A DNA stretch of 64,000 bases from CALJTV01 sp036821185 (lineage in GTDB: Bacteria; Chloroflexota; Dehalococcoidia; GIF9; UBA5629), in the NCBI GenBank assembly GCA_036821185.1, contig DAISKD010000004.1, positions 54,815 to 118,814 on the forward strand. The letters run 5' to 3'. The position numbers and the translations under genes were made by a program. The notes beneath the pieces are model-generated. The model saw only the letters and a list, made by a program, of their open reading frames with translations, did not search any database and was not told the DNA's origin. Of the stretch, positions 35,296 to 43,573 are shown piece by piece. Within the stretch, counting starts at the first letter, position 1. Each line of letters opens with the position of its first letter.

Positions 35296-35797
35296 TGGTA
35301 GAGTTAAATAGCGGCAGGTCAGCCGGCTTGCGGGCGGTGATGAGGTTGCCATCACGCACCACAGGTTCGTCCGACCATATGGCACCAGCATTCTTCAGGT
35401 CGACCACTATTGAGGGCCAAGAGGTGACCCGCCGTCCCCTGACCACATCGGCGGAGATAAGTAGCTGAGGCCCGTGGCAGATAGCAGCTATCACTTTTCC
35501 CTGCTCATAAGCCTGCCTTACCAGGTCTATCATCCGCTGATGTAGCCGCATCTTGTCCGGCGCATAGCCGCCGGGGATGATAATAGCATCGAAATCCTCA
35601 GCCCTCACTTTGTCAGCCGGCAGGTCTACTTTCACCGTTGCCCTGCCCCTTTTGCCTTTGTATACGGTGCTGGAACCACTACCAATGATAAGTACCTGCG
35701 CGCCAGCCTCCTTCATCGCCTTAAGCGGCTCCATCAGTTCCGAGTCCTCAAAGTCCTGCTCAGCCAGTATAGCTATGCGTTTTCCCTGTAACGCCAT
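35270..35797 (-). CDS. DJ-1/PfpI family protein (protein deglycase or protease type)
   Basis: This 175-residue class I glutamine-amidotransferase-like protein has the nucleophile cysteine in VIAAICHGPQLL near residue 100. The IIPGGYAPDKMR loop and an early EQDFEDSEL with the conserved Glu are also present. Members called PfpI, YhbO or DJ-1 have been described as proteases, glyoxalases or deglycases. The substrate here is unproven. It lies at the downstream end of the long reverse-strand stress cluster, 7 bases after the Rieske gene, which fits a protein-damage role. Confidence 0.9.
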   Translation of the reverse strand: MALQGKRIAILAEQDFEDSELMEPLKAMKEAGAQVLIIGSGSSTVYKGKRGRATVKVDLPADKVRAEDFDAIIIPGGYAPDKMRLHQRMIDLVRQAYEQGKVIAAICHGPQLLISADVVRGRRVTSWPSIVVDLKNAGAIWSDEPVVRDGNLITARKPADLPLFNSTIIQALEGR

Positions 35798-35804
35798 TTC
35801 TGGT

Positions 35805-36155
35805 TCATACCTCCACCAGGACCTTATCGCCGTCTACTTTTACATTATAGACAGCTAGCCCTCTCGGGCCCTTCATCGCCTTGCCGATGGCGGACAATGC
35901 GCCTGAGCCCTTCAGCCAGCGGACGACATGTCCATCGGTGACATCAAACTGCGAGCCGTGTAAAGGGCAGGTGACCACCATCCCTTCAAGCTTACCCTGC
36001 GCCAGCCTGCCGCCCATGTGCGGGCAGCGGCTGGCTGTGGCGTAGAATTTGCTGCCGGATCTGACTACGAGGACTTCCTTGTCGCCCGCCTTGACCTCCT
36101 TCATCACCTCCTCGGGAAAATCACTGACCTTGCCCACCGGAATAAACTCGCCCAT
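35805..36155 (-). CDS. Rieske-type [2Fe-2S] ferredoxin
   Basis: This 116-residue soluble Rieske protein shows CPHMGG near residue 43 and CPLHGSQFD near 62, the CxH...CxxH ligands of a Rieske cluster. There is no membrane anchor, so it resembles oxygenase-type ferredoxins or NirD-like proteins. No oxygenase is nearby. It sits between superoxide dismutase and the PfpI-type gene in the stress cluster and probably serves as a one-electron carrier there. Confidence 0.9.
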   Translation of the reverse strand: MGEFIPVGKVSDFPEEVMKEVKAGDKEVLVVRSGSKFYATASRCPHMGGRLAQGKLEGMVVTCPLHGSQFDVTDGHVVRWLKGSGALSAIGKAMKGPRGLAVYNVKVDGDKVLVEV

Positions 36156-36175
36156 GTTTTTTCTCCTTAAGCTAT

Positions 36176-36754
36176 TTACCGCAGCCGGCCATCAGCGGCA
36201 CTCCAGTCTATGTTACGGAAGAAAGCCTCGATGTAGTCCGCCCGCTTGAGACCGTAGTCGAGCATAAAAGCATGCTCGAACACGTCCAGCACCAAGATGG
36301 GCACACAGCCGGCGGGATGTCCGACATCATGTTCGTTTATCCACTGGTTGAACAGCTTTCCGGTAAGGCTGTCCTGGTACAGGATGACCCAGCCGATGCC
36401 GCGCATGGTGCCGCTGGCCCTGAAATCTTTTTCCCATTCTTCGTAACTCCCGAACTCCTCAGCCAGCTTGCGCGCCAACTTGTTTCCTTTGTCCAATGCC
36501 CCTTTCCCGCCGAGGTTGCCGAAGTAATATTCGTGCAACCGCATGCCGTTGAACTCCCAACCCAACCGCCGTTTCAGTTCAGCATATTCCGGCGTTCCCT
36601 GTCTGCTTTCCTTAAGCATATTAGCCAGACTTTCCATCAGCCTGTTGGTATTGGTGACATAGCCCTGGTACAGAGTGAAATGGTTCTTCAGTAGTGCCTC
36701 GCTGAACCCCTCCATGCCAATTAACTTGCTGTAATCTTTAGCTTCGTAAGCCAT
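36176..36754 (-). CDS. sod: Fe/Mn-family superoxide dismutase
   Basis: This 192-residue protein is a somewhat divergent Fe/Mn superoxide dismutase. Metal ligands can be placed at His in KNHFTLYQGYV near residue 25, His in MRLHEYYFGNLGG near 73, and Asp and His in LVLDVFEHAFMLDYG near 155-160. The usual second His of the HH pair is Phe, and the tryptophan-rich signature DVWEHAYY is DVFEHAFM. Enzymatic identity is likely, but metal preference is not readable. Co-directional with ferritin-like and Rieske genes. Confidence 0.88.
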   Translation of the reverse strand: MAYEAKDYSKLIGMEGFSEALLKNHFTLYQGYVTNTNRLMESLANMLKESRQGTPEYAELKRRLGWEFNGMRLHEYYFGNLGGKGALDKGNKLARKLAEEFGSYEEWEKDFRASGTMRGIGWVILYQDSLTGKLFNQWINEHDVGHPAGCVPILVLDVFEHAFMLDYGLKRADYIEAFFRNIDWSAADGRLR

Positions 36755-36820
36755 ACTGTCCTCCTTATGATCTAAGTTTCCACACTTGCTACCAAAAGCG
36801 GCAATCTCGAAGCTGGCTCT

Positions 36821-37669
36821 TTATTTCTTCACTTTATTGAGCAAGTCGGTAAATACATCGGTATGGTACACCTCATGGTCCCTGATGCGCAGCAACAGCT
36901 TCTTCAGTTTTTCATCCTTAATTTCTTTAGCCGCCCGGTCGTATTCGGCAGCCACCTTCTTCTCAATCTCGATATCGGCCTGCAGCATAGCCTCGGGCTT
37001 GGTGGACTGGTCCACTGCGGTATGCTCGATTCGGGGACTGCCACCGCTACCGACCAGCTCCTCAGCCAGCCAGCCCAGATGCTGCATCTCGTTTATCGCC
37101 TGGTCTTCCATCTGTCTTTTGATCTCTTGGTCTTGCGCCATATAGGAGTGGAAGAGGTACTGGAGTATCACGGTATACTCATGCTCAATGCCCCAGTCCA
37201 GCACCTGGACAATTTTGTCCTTGCGTTCCCCCCTGAGATCCTTCAGCCCTTCTTTTTGCGCCTTGTCCACAAAGTGCTGGAAGTCGTCCCGGTGGGACTC
37301 TTCATCCGAGAGGATGCGCTGGAGCACCAGCTTTATCTTCGGGTCATCGATGGCTTCGATGTGCTCCCGATACATAGCGATGGCATCCTTCTCCAGCAAC
37401 ACGTCCTGTCCCATCCACTCGCTCACCGTCTTACCTTCCATACGCATCTTGCCCCGCTTCAGACTGGGCTTGCCACCGAGCTCGACGATCATCTCAGCCA
37501 GCCAGTCAAAGTGGCGCATCTCTTCCCTGGCGATAGCCTCGATCTCACAGGCCAGCTCGCCCTCTCCCATGGCATACGCATGGATGAGGTACTGGATGAT
37601 AGCACCATGTTCACCTTCAAGATCCTCGTTCAATAGAGCGATGATCTTCTCTTTTTCCATATCTGTCAC
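36821..37669 (-). CDS. Double ferritin-like (bacterioferritin-type) protein
   Basis: This 282-residue protein is made of two ferritin-like four-helix bundles in tandem. Domain one has EGEHGAIIQYLIHAY and EEMRHFDWLAEMI, with later EESHRDDF. Domain two, from about residue 150, repeats the pattern with EHEYTVILQYLFHSY, NEMQHLGWLAE and DHEVYHTDVF. Each repeat has the Glu/His ligands of a di-iron site, so two centres per chain are predicted. Likely roles are iron storage, ferroxidase or peroxide reduction. A good Shine-Dalgarno AGGAGG precedes the start. Confidence 0.88.
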   Translation of the reverse strand: MTDMEKEKIIALLNEDLEGEHGAIIQYLIHAYAMGEGELACEIEAIAREEMRHFDWLAEMIVELGGKPSLKRGKMRMEGKTVSEWMGQDVLLEKDAIAMYREHIEAIDDPKIKLVLQRILSDEESHRDDFQHFVDKAQKEGLKDLRGERKDKIVQVLDWGIEHEYTVILQYLFHSYMAQDQEIKRQMEDQAINEMQHLGWLAEELVGSGGSPRIEHTAVDQSTKPEAMLQADIEIEKKVAAEYDRAAKEIKDEKLKKLLLRIRDHEVYHTDVFTDLLNKVKK

Positions 37670-37738
37670 CTCCTGCTAGACTATTTTTCGTTTTTAGATA
37701 GCCCACGGCTATCCCGGGCAAATAGCCCCTTATATGCC

Positions 37739-37903
37739 TCAGCGGCGCCTTGGCATCTCAGGGGCAAGATACTTCTCCGGGTTCTTGTCGAAAGCTTTTT
37801 TGCAGGCTTCGGCGCAGAAGTAATACTTTTTCCCTTTATACTCCGATGTCGCTGCAGCCTCCGACTCCTTTACCTCCATCTTGCAGACCGGGTCAATTGC
37901 CAT
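37739..37903 (-). CDS. Internal in-frame YHS-domain protein (54 residues), possibly made separately
   Basis: Inside the ATPase frame, codon 763 is an ATG preceded by AAAGGAGG with 7 bases to the start codon, a near-perfect ribosome-binding site. Starting there gives a complete 54-residue YHS domain (MAIDPVCKMEV, YYFCAEAC). A free YHS protein could be a soluble metal chaperone for the pump. Alternatively, two once-separate genes have fused and kept the old signal. Whether both products are made cannot be told from sequence. Confidence 0.5.
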   Translation of the reverse strand: MAIDPVCKMEVKESEAAATSEYKGKKYYFCAEACKKAFDKNPEKYLAPEMPRRR

Positions 37904-40189
37904 CTGCTCACCTCCTTTCACAGGTATTTCCGTTATCTCTGTTCTTACTGGCCTGAAACCCCTCAGGCGCAGAGAGTTAAGCACCACGGTTATCGAGCTG
38001 GCAGCCATAGCTGCAGCCGCGAGAACCGGATTTAAGAAGCCATACTCACCCAAAGCAAAACGGAGCGCCGCCGGTACGCCGCTGCCCTGGAAGACCGGAT
38101 AGAGCACTCCAGCCGCCACCGGTATCAGCGCCGTATTGTATGCGAACGCCCAGAAGAGGTTCTGTCTGATGGTACGCATAGTGCGCCGGCTCAGGGATAT
38201 TGCGTTGACGATGCCACGAAGGTCGCCGCTAGCGAGCACTATGTCGCCGGTCTCCACAGCTATGTCGGTTCCGGTGCCTATGGCAATGCCGACATCAGCC
38301 TGCGTTAGCGCCGGTGCATCGTTAATCCCGTCGCCCACCATCGCCACTACCTTTCCCTCGTCACGCAGGCGCTGCACCTCGAGGGCCTTGTTCTCCGGAA
38401 AGACTTCAGCCAGCACCCGGTCAACGCCCGCCTCGGCGGCAATCGCCCTGGCAGCGCGCCAGTTATCACCGGTGAGCATCGCCACCTCCACCCCCAGCCG
38501 GTGCAATGTAGCAACCATCTCTTTAGCCTCGGGCTTCAGCGTATCAGCCAGAGCTATCGCCCCGGCTATCTGGCCATCGACAGCCAGAAAGAGCACCGTT
38601 TTTCCCTGTGCCCATAGTTGCTCCGCCACATGGACAACACCGTCCGCTGAAAGCCCTCGTTCCTGCATTAAGGCGAGGTTGCCCACCAGAAGCCGTCTAT
38701 TCCCCACGGCCGCCTCAACGCCATGACCGGGCATGGCGTTAAAACCAGACACCTCGAGCAGCGGTAGGCCGACTGCAGAGGCGGCTTCAACTATAGCCCG
38801 GGCTAGTGGGTGTTCCGAGTTATGCTCCGCCGAGGCCGCCAGCTGCAACACCTCATCCCTGGTGAACGGAGATAAAGGCACTGTATCGGTGACCTCGGGC
38901 TTGCCCCTGGTCAGCGTGCCCGTCTTGTCCAGCAGGACAAAATTTACCCTGTGCATTATCTCCAGGGCTTCACCGCTACGGATAAGGATGCCGTTCTCAG
39001 CGCCCTTACCGGTGCCCACGACGATGGCTGTAGGCGTAGCCAGCCCCAGTGCGCAAGGACAGGCGATGATGAGCACCGCCACAAAGTTGAGCAGGGCATG
39101 CGTCAGAGCTGGTTCCGGTCCTATAAGCGACCAGACGACGAAGGTGATGACCGCTATACCGACCACTGCGGGCACAAAATAGCTGGCGATGACATCTGCC
39201 AGACGCTGCACCGGCGCCTTACTCCCCTGCGCCTCCTCGACCATCTTGATGATGCGGGCAAGCATGGTGTCCCTGCCCACCCGCACAGCCTCGAACTGAA
39301 AGCTGCCGGTCAAATTAATGGTGCCGCCGATGACGGTATCGCCTGCCTTTTTCTCCACCGGCAGGCTCTCACCGGTTATCATCGATTCATCGACTGTGGA
39401 GTAGCCTTGCCTGAGGACGCCGTCCACAGGGACCCGCTCCCCGGGGCGCACCAGGACTATATCACCCACCTGTAGTTCCTCCACCATAACCTCGGTCTCA
39501 ACCCCGTCCCTGACCACAACCGCCCTGTCCGGTCTGAGACTGACAAGCCTTCTGATCGCTTCCGAAGTCCGTCCTTTAGCCCTGGCTTCGAGAAAGCGCC
39601 CCAGCAGGACTAGGGCAACGATCATGGATGAGGTGTCGAAATAGAGCTCAGGCGCCGCTCTGGCGCCTGAGAAAGCTTGGGGGATGACGGCCGCCACCGC
39701 GCTGTAGAAATAAGCCGCTGATGTGCCCACGGCGATAAGCGTGTTCATATCAGCCGTCCGGTGCTTGAGCGCACCCCAGGCACCCCGATAGAACTGCCAG
39801 CCTGCCCAGAACTGCACCGGAGTAGCCAGCGCCCAGAGAAGATACGGCCTACCCGGGAAATCAGCCCACATCCCCAGCACCATTACAACCGCAGCCAGGA
39901 CAAGTGCCGGGATTAGCTTGACCTTTAGCCCGCGCGCCTCGTCTACAGCAGCCAGCCCCATGCCCTCAAGCCCGACCTCAGCCCCCAGCTCATAGCCGGC
40001 ATCGGCAACCGCCCGCTTCAGCTCGGCGGGACTGACATCCCCTTCATATTCCACCAGTGCCGTCCCTGAGGCCAGATTGACATTAGCCGAGACCACACCT
40101 GGCATTTCTGCCAGGGCTTTCTCCACCCGGACAACGCAGGAGGCACAGGTCATGCCATATACGCGAAAAACTGACTTCCTGGTAGCCAC
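37739..40189 (-). CDS. Copper-translocating P-type ATPase with C-terminal YHS domain
   Basis: This 816-residue P1B ATPase has an N-terminal HMA domain with GMTCASC near residue 13-19 and eight membrane helices with the CPC metal site (IIACPCALGLATPTA near 377). The phosphorylation loop DKTGTLT is near 425, followed by GDGINDAPAL. The last 54 residues are a YHS metal-binding domain (DPVCKMEV, then YYFCAEACKKAF). That tail begins with an in-frame ATG behind a perfect SD, listed separately. The GTG start directly follows the stop of the 97-residue gene. The family exports Cu(I), or supplies it to enzymes. HMA, CPC and YHS favour copper. Confidence 0.94.
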   Translation of the reverse strand: MATRKSVFRVYGMTCASCVVRVEKALAEMPGVVSANVNLASGTALVEYEGDVSPAELKRAVADAGYELGAEVGLEGMGLAAVDEARGLKVKLIPALVLAAVVMVLGMWADFPGRPYLLWALATPVQFWAGWQFYRGAWGALKHRTADMNTLIAVGTSAAYFYSAVAAVIPQAFSGARAAPELYFDTSSMIVALVLLGRFLEARAKGRTSEAIRRLVSLRPDRAVVVRDGVETEVMVEELQVGDIVLVRPGERVPVDGVLRQGYSTVDESMITGESLPVEKKAGDTVIGGTINLTGSFQFEAVRVGRDTMLARIIKMVEEAQGSKAPVQRLADVIASYFVPAVVGIAVITFVVWSLIGPEPALTHALLNFVAVLIIACPCALGLATPTAIVVGTGKGAENGILIRSGEALEIMHRVNFVLLDKTGTLTRGKPEVTDTVPLSPFTRDEVLQLAASAEHNSEHPLARAIVEAASAVGLPLLEVSGFNAMPGHGVEAAVGNRRLLVGNLALMQERGLSADGVVHVAEQLWAQGKTVLFLAVDGQIAGAIALADTLKPEAKEMVATLHRLGVEVAMLTGDNWRAARAIAAEAGVDRVLAEVFPENKALEVQRLRDEGKVVAMVGDGINDAPALTQADVGIAIGTGTDIAVETGDIVLASGDLRGIVNAISLSRRTMRTIRQNLFWAFAYNTALIPVAAGVLYPVFQGSGVPAALRFALGEYGFLNPVLAAAAMAASSITVVLNSLRLRGFRPVRTEITEIPVKGGEQMAIDPVCKMEVKESEAAATSEYKGKKYYFCAEACKKAFDKNPEKYLAPEMPRRR

Positions 40190-40483
40190 TTAATCCGTTT
40201 CCACCCTGATATCCACCTGTCCGGTATCCGTTACCCCCTTGAGAGATGACACCAGCCCCCGCAGGGTATTTCCTATAACCTCGCCGGTGAACAAATTCAA
40301 AGGGATGTCCTGCCCGTTCACCGTCACCCTTACCTCGTCCTTTGTCAGGCTGACATCAAGCTCCCGCAGGTTTTCCGTGCCCTTCAAGGCTGAGACGATA
40401 GCCACGGTCACGCGCCCCAGAAGGTCTTCGACGAACCGGTTCATCTCCACCGGCTTATGGTTTACCCGGAGCCTTGCCTTCAT
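40190..40483 (-). CDS. Hypothetical 97-residue protein before the copper ATPase
   Basis: No family was recognised. The protein is small and soluble, without cysteines or histidine clusters that would suggest copper binding. The pattern (KARLRVNHKPVEMNRFVED, DVSLTKDEVRVTVNGQDIPLN) looks like an alpha/beta fold. Its TAA is followed immediately by the GTG of the ATPase, so translation is almost certainly coupled. The role is inferred only from that coupling. It begins 10 bases after the peroxiredoxin stop. Confidence 0.75.
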   Translation of the reverse strand: MKARLRVNHKPVEMNRFVEDLLGRVTVAIVSALKGTENLRELDVSLTKDEVRVTVNGQDIPLNLFTGEVIGNTLRGLVSSLKGVTDTGQVDIRVETD

Positions 40484-40493
40484 TCCGCTCAGA

Positions 40494-41093
40494 TTACTCC
40501 ATCTTGGGGTTCCAGACCTCCCACACCTTACCTGCCAGCTTCGTACTTGGCTTTAGAGTGGGCTTCCCCGGCTGCCATCCAGAGGGCATGACCTCGCCTG
40601 TAGCCTGGTGGTGCTGGTAAGCCTTTATTTGACGCAGCGTTTCAGCAACATTGCGCCCCACCGGTGGCGTCAGGACCTCCATAGCTTGCACGATACCGTT
40701 GGGGTCGATGAGAAAGCGCCCCCTCACATTCACCCCGGCTTCCTCGTCATAGACGCCATAGAGCGAACCGATTTTGCCCCCGGGGTCGGAGACCATGGGG
40801 AAAGGTACCCCACCCTCCACCATCTTGGAGAGCTCCTCCTCCTGCCAGACCTTATGGGAAAACGGGCTGTCCACACTGATAGAAAGCACTTCCACGCCCA
40901 ATTTCTGGAACTCAGCATACCTGGCGGCAACTGCCGAAAGCTCCGTCGGTCAGACAAAAGTGAAGTCTCCGGGATAGAAACATAGCATCACCCACTTGCC
41001 ACGGTAGTCGGAAAGCTTGATGTCCTTTATCCTTCCCTCGTGGTATGCTCGTGCCGTGAAGTCCGGTGCCGGTCTACCCACCTTTATACACAT
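40494..41093 (-). CDS. Peroxiredoxin, predicted selenoprotein (UGA at catalytic position 48)
   Basis: Read from ATG 41093 (SD AAGGAGG upstream) the frame gives 199 residues if the in-frame TGA at 40952-40950 is decoded as selenocysteine. The context is FTFV-U-PTEL, where the AhpC/peroxiredoxin family has FTFVCPTEL with the peroxidatic cysteine. Downstream the family sequence is unbroken (GVEVLSISVDSPFSHKVWQ, RGRFLIDPNGIV). No cysteine occurs in the C-terminal part, so it is a 1-Cys-type enzyme with Sec as sole catalytic residue. A hairpin suitable as a bacterial SECIS follows. It reduces peroxides using an external thiol. Automatic callers would report only the fragment from 40901. Confidence 0.88.
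40925..40936 (-). promoter_or_regulatory. Candidate bacterial SECIS hairpin of the peroxiredoxin
   Basis: On the mRNA, CGGC-AGUU-GCCG lies 14-25 bases after the UGA. The loop contains GU at +19/+20, close to the place where the E. coli fdhF SECIS presents its GU to SelB. The stem is only four pairs. Confidence 0.5.
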
Positions 41094-41116
41094 CTTTACC
41101 CCCTCCTTGTTTATTT

Positions 41117-42307
41117 TTATTTTTGCACCACGCCGATCTGCTGGTGCTTCTGTCTCACCATCTCAGCAAGCCCGTCAAGGGCCTTGAAATCGGGCTCGCG
41201 TGGATAGCCTTTGACCAGTACCGTAGGTAGCAGCTCCACCTTCAAATTACTCAGCATGCCGGTGAGCTGCTCCACCGTTTTCCCGCCCCAGCCGTAAGAA
41301 CCGATGATGGAGGCAAACTTCAAATTGGGCCGCAGCGCATTTGTCAGAAATGCTGCATAGGCAGCAGCAGGGTGTGCCCCGCCCAACACTGTGGGCGTAC
41401 CAATAATTATGGTGGCGGCATCCACCAGCGCCATTGCCAGCTTGCCGATGTCAGTTACCGGCAAGTCGAATTGCTTCACCGTAACCCCCCTCTCTACCAG
41501 CGCCCCCACCAGATATGCCACCATCCGCTGTGTGCTGGCATGCATGGACACATACGGCAGCACCACGATGTTCTTCGGCTCATCAAATGCCCAGCTATGG
41601 TAGGCTTTGAGGATGAAATCCGGCTTATCGTACATAGGACCATGGCTCGGGGCGATGAGATCGATCTTGTATTCCGCCACCTTTTCCAAGTTTTTCTGGA
41701 TGGTGGTGCGGAAGGACATCATGATCTCGGCATAGTAGCGCTTAGCCGCTTCATACACCTGCCCCTCATCGGTGACATACAGATCCGCGGTGGCCAAATG
41801 AGAGCCAAAGAAGTCACAGGTGAACAGCACTCTTTCTTCCCTCAGGTAGGTGAGCATCGTCTCCGGCCAGTGCACCCAGGGGGCATGGATGAACTCCAGC
41901 GTCCTGTCCCCCAGCGAGATGGTAGCTCTGTCCTCCACAGTTATGCACCTCTCCTCAGCCACCATCAGTAAGTCAACCAGCATCCCTTTGCACCTGGGTG
42001 TGCACACCACCTTCGCCTCGGGGTACCTCGCCAGCACTGCGGGGATGGCACCAGCGTGGTCCTGTTCAGCATGGTTGGCAATGAGATAATCAAGCCTCCT
42101 AATACCCAGCACCTCCAGGTTTTCCAGAAGCACTCTCTCCATGGTGGGGTCAACGGCATCCACCAGGGCCACCTTTTCGCTGCCCTGGATCAAATATGAG
42201 TTATAGCTGGTGCCATCGGGTAAAGGTATTAGCGAGTCAAACAGCCTTCTATCCCAGTCCACCGCCCCCACCCAGTAGACGCCACACCTTATCTCCCTCG
42301 GTCTCAT
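41117..42307 (-). CDS. fprA: Flavodiiron protein (A-type flavoprotein, FprA)
   Basis: This 396-residue O2/NO reductase has an N-terminal metallo-beta-lactamase-like di-iron domain with NHAEQDHAGAIP near residue 80 (HxExDH) and later APWVHWPETM and CDFFGSH ligands. A C-terminal flavodoxin domain starts near residue 250 (VVLPYVSMHASTQRM). It reduces oxygen to water or NO to N2O with electrons from a rubredoxin. The Hrb protein encoded two genes upstream is the known partner type in Moorella. The peroxiredoxin gene starts 24 bases downstream. Confidence 0.95.
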   Translation of the reverse strand: MRPREIRCGVYWVGAVDWDRRLFDSLIPLPDGTSYNSYLIQGSEKVALVDAVDPTMERVLLENLEVLGIRRLDYLIANHAEQDHAGAIPAVLARYPEAKVVCTPRCKGMLVDLLMVAEERCITVEDRATISLGDRTLEFIHAPWVHWPETMLTYLREERVLFTCDFFGSHLATADLYVTDEGQVYEAAKRYYAEIMMSFRTTIQKNLEKVAEYKIDLIAPSHGPMYDKPDFILKAYHSWAFDEPKNIVVLPYVSMHASTQRMVAYLVGALVERGVTVKQFDLPVTDIGKLAMALVDAATIIIGTPTVLGGAHPAAAYAAFLTNALRPNLKFASIIGSYGWGGKTVEQLTGMLSNLKVELLPTVLVKGYPREPDFKALDGLAEMVRQKHQQIGVVQK

Positions 42308-42346
42308 CTGTCATCTCCTTCCAGAACCGCTTCAGACCGAACGACG

Positions 42347-43570
42347 TCAGTCTAACAGCCTTTTCTCTCCTTCTATCCTCTTAATATCGGTGATATCCTG
42401 AGTCACCTCAAGGCAGCCCAGATATTCACCCGCCCTGGTGCGCACAGCAAAATACCTGATATAAATCAGCCTTCCTTTGAAGTTTATCCAGAACTCGGCC
42501 ACATCCCTCCTTCCGGCCCGGAAGTCCTCCAGTATCTGATTCACCACATGGACGCTCTTCTGAGGATGGCACTGCTGTACTTTCCGTCCGATTACCGCCT
42601 TGGTGCGAGTGAAGATCCTGTCCTTCGACTGGCTGAAATAGCGGACGGTATCGTCCTTATCCACAAAGGTGATGTCCACCGGCAGAGTATTGAGTATCGC
42701 CTCAAGTTCCTCCGTGGAGAGGCTTCCGACCTCGAGAGCGACCATGCCCTCCACTTGAGGCGACACCTTCTGGCTAGGCGCACCGGCGGGAGAAACTCTC
42801 GCCGCCTCGGGAGTGAAACAGCAATACCCCAGCTCGTCGAACTGCTGTCTGATGTCCTGCCATTCGCCCTTGGTTATCACCTTCAGGGCTGTGGGGAAAA
42901 GGATGTTATTCTCCTTGAAGAAATGGCTGGAGAGCATCTCCGCCAGCTCTAGGGATGCCTGGTCAAGCCGTTTGACGAAGTCGGCAAAAGCAGCGCTGTG
43001 GACGGTATCAACTACCTGATAAAGCTCCTTTTTTATTGCCCGTATCTTGTCGTGCTCCATCCACATTATCGCCGGCGGCTGGGTGATGCCGTGCTTCTCC
43101 AGGAGTGGAAAGAGCACGTTCTCCTCCCTGACGTAGTGGCTCTCCGAGTCTTTAAAATGCTGGACGATGTGCGCTAGCTGCTCCATCTCCGCAAGGGCAA
43201 TAGTTGAGCCGGCCGCTTCCTTCATCTTTCCAGCCACATCCTTCAGCTTTCCAGCAAACTCGAGGAGCAGCCGGTGTTCCTCCATCAAAATGTGGAGCGG
43301 ATGGCCCGGTGGCACGGTCAACTTTCCCGCTTCCAGTGATTCCCTCATCACCGCCAGGTGCACGTCGCACAGCCTCTGTATCTCCTCCCGCGGCATGCCC
43401 TCCTTGATTAGCTCCTCCTCCACTTGGGCAATATCCACCGGGGTGATCTCCTTCGCCAGCTTGCGGAACTCCGCCTCGACCTCTGTCTGCGAGGCGCCTT
43501 CATGTAATCTCTTAAGCAGCCGCCTCAACACCTCACGCTTATTAGTCCCGAACTGTTCGCTCATTCCCAT
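42347..43570 (-). CDS. DUF438-hemerythrin-PAS protein
   Basis: This 407-residue cytoplasmic protein has an N-terminal DUF438 segment (TNKREVLRRLLKRLHEGA) covering about the first 75 residues. A hemerythrin-like helical bundle follows at about 90-235, with HPLHILMEEHRLLLEF, ESHYVREENVLFPLLEKHG, EHDKIRAIKKEL and SHFFKENNILFP supplying His/Glu ligands for a di-iron site. A C-terminal PAS domain occupies about 285-400. Likely a sensor or binder of O2 or NO. Its gene lies between hrb (3 bases) and fprA (39 bases), which supports that role. Confidence 0.9.
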   Translation of the reverse strand: MGMSEQFGTNKREVLRRLLKRLHEGASQTEVEAEFRKLAKEITPVDIAQVEEELIKEGMPREEIQRLCDVHLAVMRESLEAGKLTVPPGHPLHILMEEHRLLLEFAGKLKDVAGKMKEAAGSTIALAEMEQLAHIVQHFKDSESHYVREENVLFPLLEKHGITQPPAIMWMEHDKIRAIKKELYQVVDTVHSAAFADFVKRLDQASLELAEMLSSHFFKENNILFPTALKVITKGEWQDIRQQFDELGYCCFTPEAARVSPAGAPSQKVSPQVEGMVALEVGSLSTEELEAILNTLPVDITFVDKDDTVRYFSQSKDRIFTRTKAVIGRKVQQCHPQKSVHVVNQILEDFRAGRRDVAEFWINFKGRLIYIRYFAVRTRAGEYLGCLEVTQDITDIKRIEGEKRLLD

Positions 43571-43573
43571 CCC

